A stretch of DNA of 35,607 bases from Thermolongibacillus altinsuensis. GTDB lineage: Bacteria > Bacillota > Bacilli > Bacillales > Anoxybacillaceae. Shown here in pieces: positions 16,909 to 26,000 of the stretch. The stretch is taken from positions 1 through 35,607 of the forward strand of contig NZ_SLUL01000020.1 of assembly GCF_004341205.1 (NCBI RefSeq), written 5' to 3'. Below the pieces are notes generated by a model, which saw nothing but the letters and a program-made list of their open reading frames with translations, did not search any database and had not been told where the DNA came from. Position numbers and translations under genes: made by a program. The stretch's first letter is position 1; every line of letters begins with the position of its first letter.

Positions 16909-16951
16909 TTTCATTCTAGCCCTATTGCAAAGAAATTGCAACATATTTGTT
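16909..16951 (-). promoter_or_regulatory. korA promoter with overlapping cre-like site
   Basis: On the - strand, TTGCAA (complement of 16946-16951), 17-base spacer, TAGAAT (16923-16928). Overlapping the -10 and start region is ATGAAAGCGTTTAGTA (16909-16924), which matches the CcpA cre consensus WTGNAANCGNWNNCAW except at two positions in its right half. The spacing is good; CcpA control is inferred. Confidence 0.5.
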
Positions 16952-16976
16952 ACAAAAATATGAATTTTTTTAATCA

Positions 16977-17900
16977 TTATTTCGGCATGCGTTCATAAAA
17001 GTTGTGAAAAAGAAACTTCTTAACTTGATCTTCAGAATAATATTTTAATAGTTCGTTGATGAGGTGAGCATAATGTGTAACATTCGCTAGTCCCTCTACC
17101 GTATGAGCAATGCCATCAAAATCTGAACCGAAACCGAGATGATTTTCCCCGCCTAGAGAACAAATGTGATCAACGTGCCGCAAAACATCCGCGATCGTCG
17201 CTGGCCGCTGATCATTATGTAAAAACTGTGGCACAAATGTCACACCAATGACTCCATTTTTCTGAATGATTGCCCGGATTTGTTCATCGCGCAAATTGCG
17301 CGGATGAAGGCAAAGGGAATAAGCATTTGAATGTGAGGCAATCGGATAATCAGCCAATTCAATCACATCCCAAAATGCGCGCTCACATAAATGTGAAAGA
17401 TCAATCCAGCATTTTTCTTCATTTAGCGTGCGAACGACTTTTTTTCCAAACGCCGTCAGCCCTCCTCCACGCGTCTCCAGTGCCCCGTCAGCCACCATAT
17501 TCGCATGATTCCATGTTAATCCAACCGAATAAACGCCTAAACGAAGCAGCGTTTTTAGTTGAACGAGGCTCTCGCCGATTGCTTCACAACCTTCAAGCGT
17601 TAACATTGCTCCTATTTCACCTTGTTGCAGCGAAGCGATGTCTTTCTTCGAGCGAACCATCTTCATCTTCGGATTAGATAAAATTTGCGTATAAAAACAC
17701 TCAATCATTTCAAGCGCAACAAAAAAGCGTGACTCAGGACGAACGCTTTCTGGAATGTAGATCGCAAAACATTGTACCGCACTTCCCGTTTGCTGCAGAC
17801 CTTCATATGTGACATGAAGCGAAGAACTTTTCTGAAACGAAAGCGATGGATCACTGAAAAGGCGAAATAACACATCACAATGAGCATCAAAAAATTTCAT
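16977..17900 (-). CDS. Membrane dipeptidase family (M19) metallopeptidase
   Basis: 307 aa, a TIM-barrel renal-dipeptidase-like enzyme expected to hydrolyse dipeptides, possibly with D-residues, using two zinc ions. Metal-site segments are visible: DAHCDVLFRL (HxD), LTLEGCEAI (bridging Glu), IDLSHLCERAF (His), IASHSNAYSLC with HPRNLRDEQ (His/Arg), and GFGSDFDG (Asp). No signal peptide or membrane anchor is present, so it is likely cytosolic despite the family name. ATG 17898-17900 is chosen because CAGGAGG lies 5 bases upstream; the longer open frame lacks an RBS. It follows the spoVS terminator and precedes korA by about 190 bases. Confidence 0.9.
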   Translation of the reverse strand: MKFFDAHCDVLFRLFSDPSLSFQKSSSLHVTYEGLQQTGSAVQCFAIYIPESVRPESRFFVALEMIECFYTQILSNPKMKMVRSKKDIASLQQGEIGAMLTLEGCEAIGESLVQLKTLLRLGVYSVGLTWNHANMVADGALETRGGGLTAFGKKVVRTLNEEKCWIDLSHLCERAFWDVIELADYPIASHSNAYSLCLHPRNLRDEQIRAIIQKNGVIGVTFVPQFLHNDQRPATIADVLRHVDHICSLGGENHLGFGSDFDGIAHTVEGLANVTHYAHLINELLKYYSEDQVKKFLFHNFYERMPK

Positions 17901-17920
17901 ATGTACCTCCTGACAAAAAT

Positions 17921-17946
17921 AACCTGTTTGCCAAAGCAAACAGGTT
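17921..17946 (-). terminator. Terminator of spoVS
   Basis: AACCTGTTTG (17921-17930) pairs perfectly with CAAACAGGTT (17937-17946). It lies between the spoVS stop and the dipeptidase RBS; the U-run on the - strand (ATTTTTG) is short, so read-through is possible. Confidence 0.7.
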
Positions 17947-17955
17947 GATCTTCAT

Positions 17956-18216
17956 TTAACGTGGTTCAACGATGAGCTTAATCGCTGTACGCTCTTCACC
18001 ATCAATTTGAATATCTGTAAAGGCAGGAATGCAAATAAGGTCTACTCCGCTAGGTGCCACAAATCCTCGCGCAATCGCTACTGCCTTAACGGCTTGATTT
18101 AATGCACCTGCACCAATCGCCTGAATTTCAGCTGCACCGCGTTCACGCAAAACGCCAGCAAGTGCACCAGCTACAGAATTAGGATTAGATTTTGCTGAAA
18201 CTTTTAATATTTCCAT
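17956..18216 (-). CDS. spoVS: Stage V sporulation protein S
   Basis: 86 aa and nearly invariant in the family (MEILKVSAKSNPNSVAGALA and on through GAGALNQAVKAVAIARG). It is an Alba-like small protein that affects sporulation at stage V and septation; its biochemical role is unsettled. GAGGAGGAG precedes the ATG. A sigma-H promoter with exact consensus boxes lies about 60-90 bases upstream, matching its early-sporulation expression in B. subtilis. Confidence 0.97.
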   Translation of the reverse strand: MEILKVSAKSNPNSVAGALAGVLRERGAAEIQAIGAGALNQAVKAVAIARGFVAPSGVDLICIPAFTDIQIDGEERTAIKLIVEPR

Positions 18217-18276
18217 TTCTAGCTCCTCCTCGTTTTCTTACAATTGCTTGTTAATTGAATTCCACTGTTACTATAT

Positions 18277-18304
18277 ATTCTTCAATACCCACGGCTATTC
18301 CTGC
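18277..18304 (-). promoter_or_regulatory. Sigma-H promoter of spoVS
   Basis: GCAGGAATA (complement of 18296-18304) fits the -35 pattern RnAGGAWWW, then a 12-base spacer, then GAAGAAT (complement of 18277-18283), which fits the -10 pattern RnnGAAT. Both boxes match fully. Confidence 0.8.
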
Positions 18305-18351
18305 TTAAATTTTATTTTTTTCAGAAAAATCTTAATAAAAAGATAGAGGAG

Positions 18352-19146
18352 CTATTCAAAATAAGGGTGGTCGTCATTAATTAGCATTCGTTGAATAGAT
18401 TTTGCCTTTCCCGTTTTCACATCTACTTCAATCATAACAGCGTTCAATTGTGCACGCCCAGACGTCACTTCGAAACGAACAGGCAAACTCGTTAAAAATT
18501 TTCTTAAAACCGCTTCTTTCTCTACGCCTAAAATTCCGTCGTAAGGACCTGTCATGCCAACGTCGGTAATGTAAGCTGTTCCATTCGGCAAAATACGTGA
18601 ATCTGCTGTTTGAACATGCGTATGCGTGCCGACAACAGCGCTCACGCGTCCGTCCAAATACCAACCCATCGCTTGCTTTTCACTTGTCGCTTCAGCATGA
18701 AAATCAACAAAAATGATCGGCGTTCGTTCAGATGCTTCAGCGACTAATTCATCGGCTTTTTTAAACGGACAATCAATCGCTGGTAAAAATGTTCGTCCTT
18801 GCAAGTTAATGATCGCTACTTCATATCCTTCCACAGATACATAAACCATTCCTTTTCCAGGAACATCATCTGGAAAGTTCGCCGGACGAATAAGCACTTT
18901 TGCATCATCAATGAATTCAAAAATTTCACGGTTGTCCCACGTATGATTGCCAAGCGTAACAGCATGGATTCCGAGTTCTAAAAAACGACGATATATTTTT
19001 TCCGTAATTCCCTTTCCTCCTGCTGCATTTTCACCATTGACAATGACAACATTTGGTTTATATTTTGCCTTTAATTTCGGAACATATTGTTCAATCATTT
19101 TTCGTCCTGGTTGTCCAACGACGTCACCGATAAATAAAATTTTCAT
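18352..19146 (-). CDS. ymdB: Calcineurin-like phosphodiesterase YmdB
   Basis: 264 aa. YmdB is a dinuclear-metal phosphodiesterase active on cyclic nucleotides such as 2',3'-cAMP, and affects biofilm and late adaptive gene expression in B. subtilis. Metal-binding motifs are in order: FIGDVVG (Asp8), VNGENAAGGKG (Glu-Asn), LGNHTWDNREIFEF (Asn-His), FVDFHAEATSEKQAMG (His) and GTHTHVQTAD (two His). ATG 19144-19146 is chosen (MKILFIGD); an in-frame TTG two codons earlier is less likely. It follows rny in the same direction, separated by the rny terminator. Confidence 0.95.
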   Translation of the reverse strand: MKILFIGDVVGQPGRKMIEQYVPKLKAKYKPNVVIVNGENAAGGKGITEKIYRRFLELGIHAVTLGNHTWDNREIFEFIDDAKVLIRPANFPDDVPGKGMVYVSVEGYEVAIINLQGRTFLPAIDCPFKKADELVAEASERTPIIFVDFHAEATSEKQAMGWYLDGRVSAVVGTHTHVQTADSRILPNGTAYITDVGMTGPYDGILGVEKEAVLRKFLTSLPVRFEVTSGRAQLNAVMIEVDVKTGKAKSIQRMLINDDHPYFE

Positions 19147-19232
19147 CCTCAAACCCTTTCTATCTGTAAAATTTCCTTCGTCTTCTGTTTCTCAGTTTGG
19201 CATAAAACCAATCGTTTGGCAATACATAAAAA

Positions 19233-19253
19233 GCTGCTCCTAAACGGAGCAGC
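19233..19253 (-). terminator. Terminator of rny
   Basis: GCTGCTCC (19233-19240) pairs perfectly with GGAGCAGC (19246-19253), followed on the - strand by TTTTTATG. It is 4 bases past the rny stop. Confidence 0.8.
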
Positions 19254-19256
19254 ATC

Positions 19257-20816
19257 TTATTTTGCATATTCTACAGCTCGAGTTTCACGAATAACCGTCA
19301 CTTTAATATGACCTGGATAGTCAAGCTCTTCTTCAATCCGCTTGCGAATTTCACGCGCTAAGCGATGAGCTTCTAAATCATCAACCACATCCGGTTTTAC
19401 CATAATTCGAATCTCTCGTCCCGCTTGAATTGCGTATGATTTTTCGACTCCTTCATACGATTCAGCGATTTCTTCAAGCTTCTCAAGACGACGAATATAG
19501 TTTTCTAGCGTTTCGCTACGCGCACCAGGTCTTGCTGCTGAAAGGGCATCCGCTGCCGCAACAAGAACCGCAATAACCGAGGTTGGCTCCGTATCGCCGT
19601 GATGTGAAGCAATACTGTTGATCACGACCGGATGTTCTTTATATTTTGTCGCTAACTCCACACCGATCTCAACGTGACTTCCTTCCACTTCATGATCAAC
19701 GGCTTTACCAATATCGTGAAGCAACCCCGCACGGCGTGCAAGCATCTCATCTTCACCTAACTCAGCTGCCATTAAGCCAGCTAAGAAAGCAACTTCCACC
19801 GAATGCTTTAAGACGTTTTGGCCGTAGCTCGTTCGGAATTTTAAACGGCCCAAAATCTTGATCAAGTCCGGATGAAGACCGTGAACTCCTACTTCAAATG
19901 TCGTCTGTTCTCCGACTTCACGAATATGTTCATCCACTTCTCTTCTTGCTTTTTCGACCATCTCTTCAATTCTTGCTGGATGAATGCGTCCGTCTTGAAC
20001 AAGTTTATCTAAAGCAAGTCTAGCTGTCTCGCGACGAATTGGATCAAAGCCTGACAAAATCACTGCTTCTGGCGTGTCATCAATAATTAAATCAATTCCC
20101 GTTAACGTTTCGAGCGTACGAATATTGCGACCTTCCCGTCCGATGATTCGACCTTTCATTTCGTCGTTTGGCAAGTTGACAACAGAAACGGTCGTTTCCG
20201 CAACATGATCAGCTGCGCATCGTTGAATAGCGAGCGACAAAATCTCTTTTGCCTTTTTATCCGCTTCCTCTTTCGCACGCGTTTCTGCCTCTTTTACCAT
20301 CAATGCAATCTCATGGGAAAGCTCTTTTTCAACACGCTCTAAAATAATTTGTCGAGCTTCTTCGCGAGTCAAGCTAGAGATGCGCTCTAGTTCCGCTTGT
20401 TCTTTTCGAACGATTTCTTCCACTTTGCTTTCCATCTCTTCAATATGCTGTTGTCTTTCATTCAGAGAATCCTCTTTCTTTTCTAACAACGCTTCCCGCT
20501 TGTTCAATGCTTCATCTTTTCGATCGAGGTTCTCCTCTTTTTGCAACAATCGGTTTTCCTGTTTTTGCAATTCACTTCTTCGTTCACGAATTTCGCGTTC
20601 TGCTTCCGCACGAAGTTTGTGAATTTCATCCTTTGCTTCAAGGAGCGCTTCCTTTTTTAATGCATCTGCTTCACGTTTCGCTTCTTCGATAATTTGCTTT
20701 GCAGCGGCATTGGCACCGCCAATCTTTGCCTCAGCAATGGATTTACGAACAAAAAAGCCAACAACTGCACCGACGACTAGGGCAAGCAAAGCGGAGATGA
20801 TGAGCATCGCATCCAT
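19257..20816 (-). CDS. rny: Ribonuclease Y
   Basis: 519 aa, the usual length. RNase Y is the membrane-anchored endonuclease that starts decay and processing of many mRNAs in Gram-positives. Domains: N-terminal membrane helix ([20 protein letters not shown]), a long charged coiled coil (about residues 30-200), a KH RNA-binding domain ([16 protein letters not shown]), and an HD domain ([24 protein letters not shown]) with the catalytic His-Asp pair. ATG 20814-20816 (MDAMLII) is chosen since AGGAGG is 8 bases upstream; the GTG three codons earlier overlaps that RBS. A TTGACA lies upstream at 20873-20878 but without a good -10. RicA, which modifies its activity, is encoded 7 kb away. Confidence 0.97.
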   Translation of the reverse strand: MDAMLIISALLALVVGAVVGFFVRKSIAEAKIGGANAAAKQIIEEAKREADALKKEALLEAKDEIHKLRAEAEREIRERRSELQKQENRLLQKEENLDRKDEALNKREALLEKKEDSLNERQQHIEEMESKVEEIVRKEQAELERISSLTREEARQIILERVEKELSHEIALMVKEAETRAKEEADKKAKEILSLAIQRCAADHVAETTVSVVNLPNDEMKGRIIGREGRNIRTLETLTGIDLIIDDTPEAVILSGFDPIRRETARLALDKLVQDGRIHPARIEEMVEKARREVDEHIREVGEQTTFEVGVHGLHPDLIKILGRLKFRTSYGQNVLKHSVEVAFLAGLMAAELGEDEMLARRAGLLHDIGKAVDHEVEGSHVEIGVELATKYKEHPVVINSIASHHGDTEPTSVIAVLVAAADALSAARPGARSETLENYIRRLEKLEEIAESYEGVEKSYAIQAGREIRIMVKPDVVDDLEAHRLAREIRKRIEEELDYPGHIKVTVIRETRAVEYAK

Positions 20817-21002
20817 TCCATTCACCTCCTCTTGCTATGGATTAGTTGCTAAATCAATGTCGGCATGTACATTGTCAAAATTTCAATATACAGCATTTAC
20901 AAAATGCAAAATAATACATGTTCATTTTAAAGGTGGGCTACACGAATGTCAAGGCTTGTCATTGTGGGAAAGCGCTTCATTTGATCGAATTTTTCAAAAA
21001 AT

Positions 21003-21035
21003 AAAAAAGAGACACGACATGCGTGCCTCTTTTTT
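21003..21035 (-). terminator. Terminator of recA
   Basis: A 14-bp stem: AAAAAAGAGACACG (21003-21016) against CGTGCCTCTTTTTT (21022-21035) with one G.U pair on the - strand. It overlaps the recA stop at 21034. Confidence 0.85.
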
Positions 21036-22077
21036 ATTCTAGAAAATCTAGTTCGTCTTCGCCATTGTTTGAAACAATCGTTGGGTTAGAAGATGGGATT
21101 CCATAATGCTGACGAATTTCTCTAGCGATTTCATCCATAATATGAGGATTTTCTTTTAGGAATTGTTTTGCGTTTTCGCGACCTTGACCAAGCCGCTCAT
21201 CTTTGTATGAATACCAAGAACCGCTTTTTTGAATAATGTCAAGCTCGGATGCCATGTCGATAATTTCGCCTTCTTTAGAGATTCCTTCTCCATACATAAT
21301 ATCAACATCGGCCGTTTTAAATGGAGGAGCCACTTTATTTTTAACAACTTTTATTTTCGTTTTATTTCCAACCATGTCATTTCCTTGCTTAATTTGCTCT
21401 GCTCGGCGAACCTCTAAACGAACAGAGGCGTAGAATTTGAGCGCACGACCTCCTGGGGTCGTCTCAGGGTTTCCAAACATCACACCGACTTTTTCGCGAA
21501 TTTGGTTAATAAAGATGGCGATCGTTTTTGATTTGTTAATCGCGCCAGATAATTTACGTAACGCCTGTGACATTAATCGCGCTTGCAAACCGACATGAGC
21601 ATCGCCCATTTCTCCTTCAATTTCTGCTTTTGGAACAAGAGCAGCAACGGAGTCGATAACGATAATATCAACAGCACCGCTTCGCACAAGTGCTTCAGCA
21701 ATCTCAAGCGCTTGCTCTCCTGTATCAGGCTGAGAAAGCAAAAGCTCATCGATGTTAACGCCTAATTTTTCAGCGTAAACAGGATCTAAAGCGTGCTCCG
21801 CATCAATAAATGCCGCTTGACCGCCTTGCTTTTGCACTTCCGCAATCGCATGAAGCGCAACCGTTGTTTTACCAGAAGATTCTGGACCATAAATCTCAAT
21901 AATCCGTCCTCGCGGATAACCTCCAACTCCTAATGCGATATCAAGAGCGAGCGAGCCGCTAGATACAGTGGAAATTTGTCGATCCGTTTGCTCGCCAAGT
22001 CTCATAATAGAACCTTTACCAAATTGTTTTTCTATTTGTTTTAACGCCTGTTCTAAGGCAGCTTGACGATCGTTCAC
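21034..22077 (-). CDS. recA: Recombinase RecA
   Basis: 347 aa. RecA forms ATP-dependent filaments on single-stranded DNA for strand exchange and triggers LexA self-cleavage. Walker [10 protein letters not shown], Walker [16 protein letters not shown], loop L1 [14 protein letters not shown], and L2 [20 protein letters not shown] are intact, and the acidic C-terminus ends EDELDFLE. The start is GTG 22075-22077, 7 bases after AGGAGG. A sigma-A promoter and a LexA box lie upstream in the short gap after cinA, so recA can be expressed separately under SOS control while also being read from cinA. Confidence 0.98.
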   Translation of the reverse strand: MNDRQAALEQALKQIEKQFGKGSIMRLGEQTDRQISTVSSGSLALDIALGVGGYPRGRIIEIYGPESSGKTTVALHAIAEVQKQGGQAAFIDAEHALDPVYAEKLGVNIDELLLSQPDTGEQALEIAEALVRSGAVDIIVIDSVAALVPKAEIEGEMGDAHVGLQARLMSQALRKLSGAINKSKTIAIFINQIREKVGVMFGNPETTPGGRALKFYASVRLEVRRAEQIKQGNDMVGNKTKIKVVKNKVAPPFKTADVDIMYGEGISKEGEIIDMASELDIIQKSGSWYSYKDERLGQGRENAKQFLKENPHIMDEIAREIRQHYGIPSSNPTIVSNNGEDELDFLE

Positions 22078-22113
22078 ACAAGTTCCTCCTTTGAATTTTC
22101 AACTACTATTAAT

Positions 22114-22142
22114 ACTATAACTCGTTTTTTTCCATTTGCCAA
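22114..22142 (-). promoter_or_regulatory. Sigma-A promoter of recA
   Basis: On the - strand TTGGCA (complement of 22137-22142), a 17-base spacer, and TATAGT (22114-22119). The -35 is about 8 bases downstream of the LexA box. Confidence 0.75.
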
Positions 22143-22150
22143 GCAAAAAA

Positions 22151-22164
22151 CGAATAAATGTTCG
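22151..22164 (-). promoter_or_regulatory. LexA (SOS) box of recA
   Basis: CGAATAAATGTTCG fits the Gram-positive LexA consensus CGAACNNNNGTTCG with one mismatch. The half-site CGAAT is also found in the known B. subtilis recA operator. It lies just upstream of the recA -35. Confidence 0.8.
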
Positions 22165-22169
22165 CGAAA

Positions 22170-23402
22170 TTATTTTAGCGCTTGAAGTAAGTAATAGCAA
22201 CCATATTTTGCAGTGCGCATACGAATCATATCACGATTTCCAGCAAGAGTAAGCGGAAACGTCTTTGTCTCCTCTTCCGTAGCGATTCCGATCCATACAG
22301 TTCCAACCGGTTTTCCTTCCAATTCGCTCGGTCCCGCGACACCTGTAAAGCTAATGCCGATGTGTGCACGACAAAGCTTGCGCACATTTTCAGCAAGCAA
22401 TTGAGCGCATCGTTTGCTTACGGCTCCCTCCGTCTGTAATATTTCTTTCGGCACGCCAAGCACATTTTCCTTTATTTCATTTGTATAACAAATCACTCCG
22501 CCTTTTACGACCGCAGAAGCGCCTGAAATAGCGGTCAATTGTTCAGCAAACAATCCCCCTGTTAAACTTTCTGCAATCGCGATCGTTTTTCCCTTCTCTT
22601 TTAACTTTTCGAGCGTTTTTGAAAATAACGTATCGCCGTTATAGCCATAAAAATAATCGCCCACGCGAGTTAAAATTTTTTTCTCCAATTCTCGAATCAT
22701 CTTTTTTGCTTCTTCTTCCACACGGTGTTTCGCTGTTATGCGCAACGTCACTTCACCATCAGCCGCTAACGGGGCGATGGTCGGGTTCGTTTGTGCGTCA
22801 ATGAAATCTTCTATTTCCGCCTCTAGTTGCGACTCACCAATATGGAAAAAGCGCAACACAAGCGATTCGATTTTTTCTTGAACATCTAATGTTTGCAATA
22901 AGAAAGGCCGACCATATTTTAAAAACATCGGCTGCATTTCTTTTGGCGGCCCAGGCAATAGCATATATGTCATTTCACCGACCGTTAATGCCATTCCTGG
23001 AGCCATTCCATGTTCATTTTTTAGCACGTATGCTCCTTCCAAAACGAGCGCTTGCTTTCGATTATTGGCTGTCATCGTTCGCTTTGTTTTAGCAAAATAG
23101 TCACAAATGGAACACCATGCTTCTTCATCGATGACCAACTTTTTGTTCAGCATCTTGGCGATCGTTTCTTTTGTTAGATCGTCTTTTGTCGGTCCAAGTC
23201 CACCTGTGAAAATAAGCAAGTTCGACCGTTTTTGCGCAATTTCAATTGCTTGCGCTAATCGAACAGGATTATCGCCAACGACCGTATGATAATACACATC
23301 GATGCCTAATTCGGCAAGTTGTTGCGACAAAAATTGGGCATTTGTGTTAGCGATTTGACCGAGCAGCAACTCCGAGCCAACCGCAATAATCTCTGCTTTC
23401 AT
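22170..23402 (-). CDS. cinA: CinA, competence/damage-inducible protein (NMN amidohydrolase type)
   Basis: 410 aa with two domains. The N-terminal MoaB/COG1058 domain (about 1-170) has [32 protein letters not shown] and LLPGPPKEM; family members act on ADP-ribose-type pyridine nucleotide derivatives. The C-terminal PncC domain (about 250-410) has [20 protein letters not shown] and [20 protein letters not shown] and in relatives deamidates NMN. It is induced with competence in several Firmicutes and is usually paired with recA, as here. AGGGG lies upstream of the ATG at 23402. Confidence 0.95.
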   Translation of the reverse strand: MKAEIIAVGSELLLGQIANTNAQFLSQQLAELGIDVYYHTVVGDNPVRLAQAIEIAQKRSNLLIFTGGLGPTKDDLTKETIAKMLNKKLVIDEEAWCSICDYFAKTKRTMTANNRKQALVLEGAYVLKNEHGMAPGMALTVGEMTYMLLPGPPKEMQPMFLKYGRPFLLQTLDVQEKIESLVLRFFHIGESQLEAEIEDFIDAQTNPTIAPLAADGEVTLRITAKHRVEEEAKKMIRELEKKILTRVGDYFYGYNGDTLFSKTLEKLKEKGKTIAIAESLTGGLFAEQLTAISGASAVVKGGVICYTNEIKENVLGVPKEILQTEGAVSKRCAQLLAENVRKLCRAHIGISFTGVAGPSELEGKPVGTVWIGIATEEETKTFPLTLAGNRDMIRMRTAKYGCYYLLQALK

Positions 23403-23426
23403 TTCTCCATCCCCTAAAATGATTTA

Positions 23427-24005
23427 TTATTTAGAATGACGAAAAGCATGCATATTTTTTGAGAAATAATCCCAACCTGACCAAATGGTGAAAAAGAGAG
23501 CAACCCATAAAGCAATCTTTGCAAAAGGGAACGAAATCATCGAAAATGGAATGTTGTGCAGCAAAAGTGCTGAAATAGCAACAATTTGTGTCCACGTCTT
23601 AATTTTGCCAAGCATATTCGCTGCAACAACTTCGCCTTCTCCCGCTAGAACAAGTCGCAATCCTGTTACCGCAAATTCACGGCTGATGATTATAATAACG
23701 ATCCAAGCAGGAGCTAAACGAAGTTCAACAAGCGCAATCAATGCAGCAGATACGAGCAACTTATCTGCTAACGGATCGAGGAATTTCCCTAAGTTTGTGA
23801 CTAATTGATATTTTCGCGCATAATATCCGTCTACCCAGTCCGTTGTTGATGCAACAATAAAAATGAGCGCTCCGACAAGATGGGTAATCGGTAAATGTTC
23901 TGTTCCAATTTGCACGCTTCCCCAATCAAGCGGAGCCAATAGGACAATTAGGAAAAAAGGAATCAACGTAATTCGAGCAATCGTAATTTTATTTGGTAGA
24001 TTCAC
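23427..24005 (-). CDS. pgsA: CDP-diacylglycerol-glycerol-3-phosphate 3-phosphatidyltransferase
   Basis: 192 aa integral membrane enzyme that makes phosphatidylglycerophosphate, the committed step to phosphatidylglycerol and cardiolipin. The CDP-alcohol phosphotransferase signature DGX2ARX8GX3DX3D is intact in DWVDGYYARKYQLV then TNLGKFLDPLADK. Several hydrophobic segments surround it (LIPFFLIVLLAPL, AWIVIIIISREFAV, IALWVALFFTIW). The start is GTG 24003-24005, 8 bases after TTGGAGGG, and gives the same length as B. subtilis PgsA; the upstream extension is not translated in relatives. Confidence 0.95.
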   Translation of the reverse strand: MNLPNKITIARITLIPFFLIVLLAPLDWGSVQIGTEHLPITHLVGALIFIVASTTDWVDGYYARKYQLVTNLGKFLDPLADKLLVSAALIALVELRLAPAWIVIIIISREFAVTGLRLVLAGEGEVVAANMLGKIKTWTQIVAISALLLHNIPFSMISFPFAKIALWVALFFTIWSGWDYFSKNMHAFRHSK

Positions 24006-24036
24006 TATACAAACCCTCCAACATGAAACAGTATAA

Positions 24037-24061
24037 AAAGTCATCTAAAGAAGATGACTTT
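24037..24061 (-). terminator. Weak terminator between rodZ and pgsA
   Basis: AAAGTCATCT (24037-24046) pairs with AGATGACTTT (24052-24061), overlapping the rodZ stop. The T-run on the - strand is short, so pgsA may be partly reached by read-through. Confidence 0.6.
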
Positions 24062-24929
24062 ACCCTTTTTTGTAGATGATTTTTATATCTTGACGTACTT
24101 CGCTATTCGGATCGATCGGATATGGAACGATCTCGCCGTTAATTTTGATTTCTGCATTTGGTGCATAACCGATGACTAGCAAAACTTCTGTTTCATTTGT
24201 TAAGTCAAATGTTTGTGATTGATTTTCGTACATCATGTTGCGGAAAAACGATTTTCCTTTTGCATTTTTCACTTCAATCCAAGAGTCGCCTTTTGTTGAA
24301 ATTTCGAGTATAAACTTCTCGCTATCGGTCAATTCAATGGTTGATTCCCGACCGCTTGCTTCCACTACTTGTAAGTTCAATTTTTCTTTTTCTTCTTCTT
24401 TTAATTCATCTTGTTGATCGTCTTGTTGAGTTTCCTCTGGTTCTTCAGATTCATCCGATTGTTGGACAATGTTTTTGGATTGTTCAAATTCCGTTGTTTT
24501 TTCGATCACTTCATTTCGTGGTTCTTCATTTACATTGCGATTTTGGAAAAAGATCCAAAGCACAACAGCAATCCCGACTACTGCTGTAACAACAAGCAAT
24601 TTTGGAAGCAAATCAATCAATTTTGCCCCTTTTTCAGAAAGTTGTCGGGATTTTACTCGTGAAAGTTGGCCAGGTAATTCCTCTTCTTGTTGTATGCTTG
24701 GAATGTCGTTTGCATACTGCTCAAATAGTTCGTCTGGATCGAGCCCAACCGCTTCAGCATATTGTTTAATAAACGCACGCACATAAAATTTTCCTGGCAT
24801 GATTGCGTAATTTCCTTCTTCAATGCCAATCAAATATCGCTTTTGAATTTTTGTGATTTCTTGCAAATCATCTAAGCTCATATTTCGTTCTTCTCTCGCT
24901 TCTCTTAAACGCTTACCTAATTCTGTCAA
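24060..24929 (-). CDS. rodZ: RodZ, cell-shape protein (YmfM)
   Basis: 289 aa. RodZ links MreB filaments to the membrane in rod-shape maintenance. The N-terminal Xre-type helix-turn-helix (residues 1-70: ELGKRLREAREERNMSLDDL, ITKIQKRYLIGIEEGNY) binds MreB in relatives. A single membrane helix follows (LLVVTAVVGIAVVLWIFF, about 108-125), then a Glu/Gln-rich linker and a beta-rich extracellular domain (WIEVKNAKGKSFFRNMMYEN, INGEIVPYPIDP). The start is set at TTG 24927-24929 (MTELGKRL), with GGAAGG 8 bases upstream; the GTG three codons earlier overlaps that RBS. Confidence 0.92.
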   Translation of the reverse strand: MTELGKRLREAREERNMSLDDLQEITKIQKRYLIGIEEGNYAIMPGKFYVRAFIKQYAEAVGLDPDELFEQYANDIPSIQQEEELPGQLSRVKSRQLSEKGAKLIDLLPKLLVVTAVVGIAVVLWIFFQNRNVNEEPRNEVIEKTTEFEQSKNIVQQSDESEEPEETQQDDQQDELKEEEKEKLNLQVVEASGRESTIELTDSEKFILEISTKGDSWIEVKNAKGKSFFRNMMYENQSQTFDLTNETEVLLVIGYAPNAEIKINGEIVPYPIDPNSEVRQDIKIIYKKG

Positions 24930-24952
24930 CGGAAACACCTTCCATCTTTTTA

Positions 24953-25744
24953 CTAAAAATCTAGATCAGAAAAACCATCATTTGTGAAAAGAGGAGAATG
25001 ATCAACGAGATCATACGTAATCTCTTCAGCAGGGTGATTGCGCAGTTCAATAATATAATCAAAATCATCCAACGTATATTCCGTATGTCTTACAAAAATA
25101 TCAGGATGTTCGATCACTTTTGTTGCAGGCAAACGCATAATTTCACGAATGAGCTGCCAATGTCGCTCATTCGCTCGTCTCGTTGACACAATTCCATCAA
25201 TGATAAAAATATTGTTTTCACTGTATTCATCCTCAATTAATTGACTTCGAATCGTTTGTTTAATCAACGTCGAAGAAACAAAAAGCCAGCGTTTATTGGC
25301 GCACACGCTTGCCGCAACGATCGATTCTGTTTTGCCGACACGAGGCATTCCACGAATCCCGATTAATTTATGCCCTTCCTGTTTAAAAAGTTCGGCCATA
25401 AAATCAACAAGAAGCCCTAATTCATCGCGTACGAAACGAAATGTTTTTTTATCATCTGCGTCGCGTTGAATATAGCGCCCGTGCCGAACAGCAAGTCGGT
25501 CGCGCAATTTCGGCTGACGCAGCTTAGTAATGGTTATATTATCCATTGTTCGTAAAATTGATTCCAATCGTTCAATTTGTTCATGATGGTCGCATAAAAG
25601 GAGCATTCCGCGCCGTGAATCATCGACCCCGTTAATGGTCACGATATTGATTGAGAGCATGCCGAGCAGCGATGCAATATCCCCTAATAACCCCGGACGA
25701 TTCATATGTATTTCATACTCCAAATACCATTCCTGCTTTTCCAT
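24953..25744 (-). CDS. ymfK: YmfK-type protein (DUF3388), ACT-like plus P-loop
   Basis: 263 aa of unknown function, conserved at this position in Bacillaceae. The first ~80 residues look like an ACT-type ligand-binding fold (YEIHMNRPGLLGDIASLLGM, SINIVTINGVDD). The middle contains GIRGMPRVGKTESIVAASV, which reads like a Walker A loop, and ENNIFIIDGIV, a possible Walker B strand. Together these suggest an NTP-binding protein controlled by a small molecule; this is inference. It is followed directly by rodZ, and has a 255-base upstream gap after the ymfJ terminator that should hold its promoter. Confidence 0.85.
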   Translation of the reverse strand: MEKQEWYLEYEIHMNRPGLLGDIASLLGMLSINIVTINGVDDSRRGMLLLCDHHEQIERLESILRTMDNITITKLRQPKLRDRLAVRHGRYIQRDADDKKTFRFVRDELGLLVDFMAELFKQEGHKLIGIRGMPRVGKTESIVAASVCANKRWLFVSSTLIKQTIRSQLIEDEYSENNIFIIDGIVSTRRANERHWQLIREIMRLPATKVIEHPDIFVRHTEYTLDDFDYIIELRNHPAEEITYDLVDHSPLFTNDGFSDLDF

Positions 25745-25960
25745 TGCCCCTTCCTCCCCCCGCCAAAATTAGACAATGTTCGCTAAACACATACTACTAT
25801 ATTCTCGTTCTCAATCGCAAGCGCTCGTCCACATGATCAATGAGATTTTGTCGAGAAAAAACATCTATTTCTATTTTAACATCGCTATAAATAGATGAAA
25901 AGGAGCAATTCTTTTTTGTGAAAAAGTAAACACATTGAAAGAAGCAAATAGCATGATGAA

Positions 25961-25993
25961 AAAAGCTGGCGCAAAAATTGCGAACCAGCTTTT
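25961..25993 (-). terminator. Terminator of the ymfF-H-I-J unit
   Basis: AAAAGCTGG (25961-25969) pairs with CCAGCTTTT (25985-25993), extended by CGC/GCG inside. It is 8 bases past the ymfJ stop. Confidence 0.8.
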
Positions 25994-26000
25994 CATTGAT

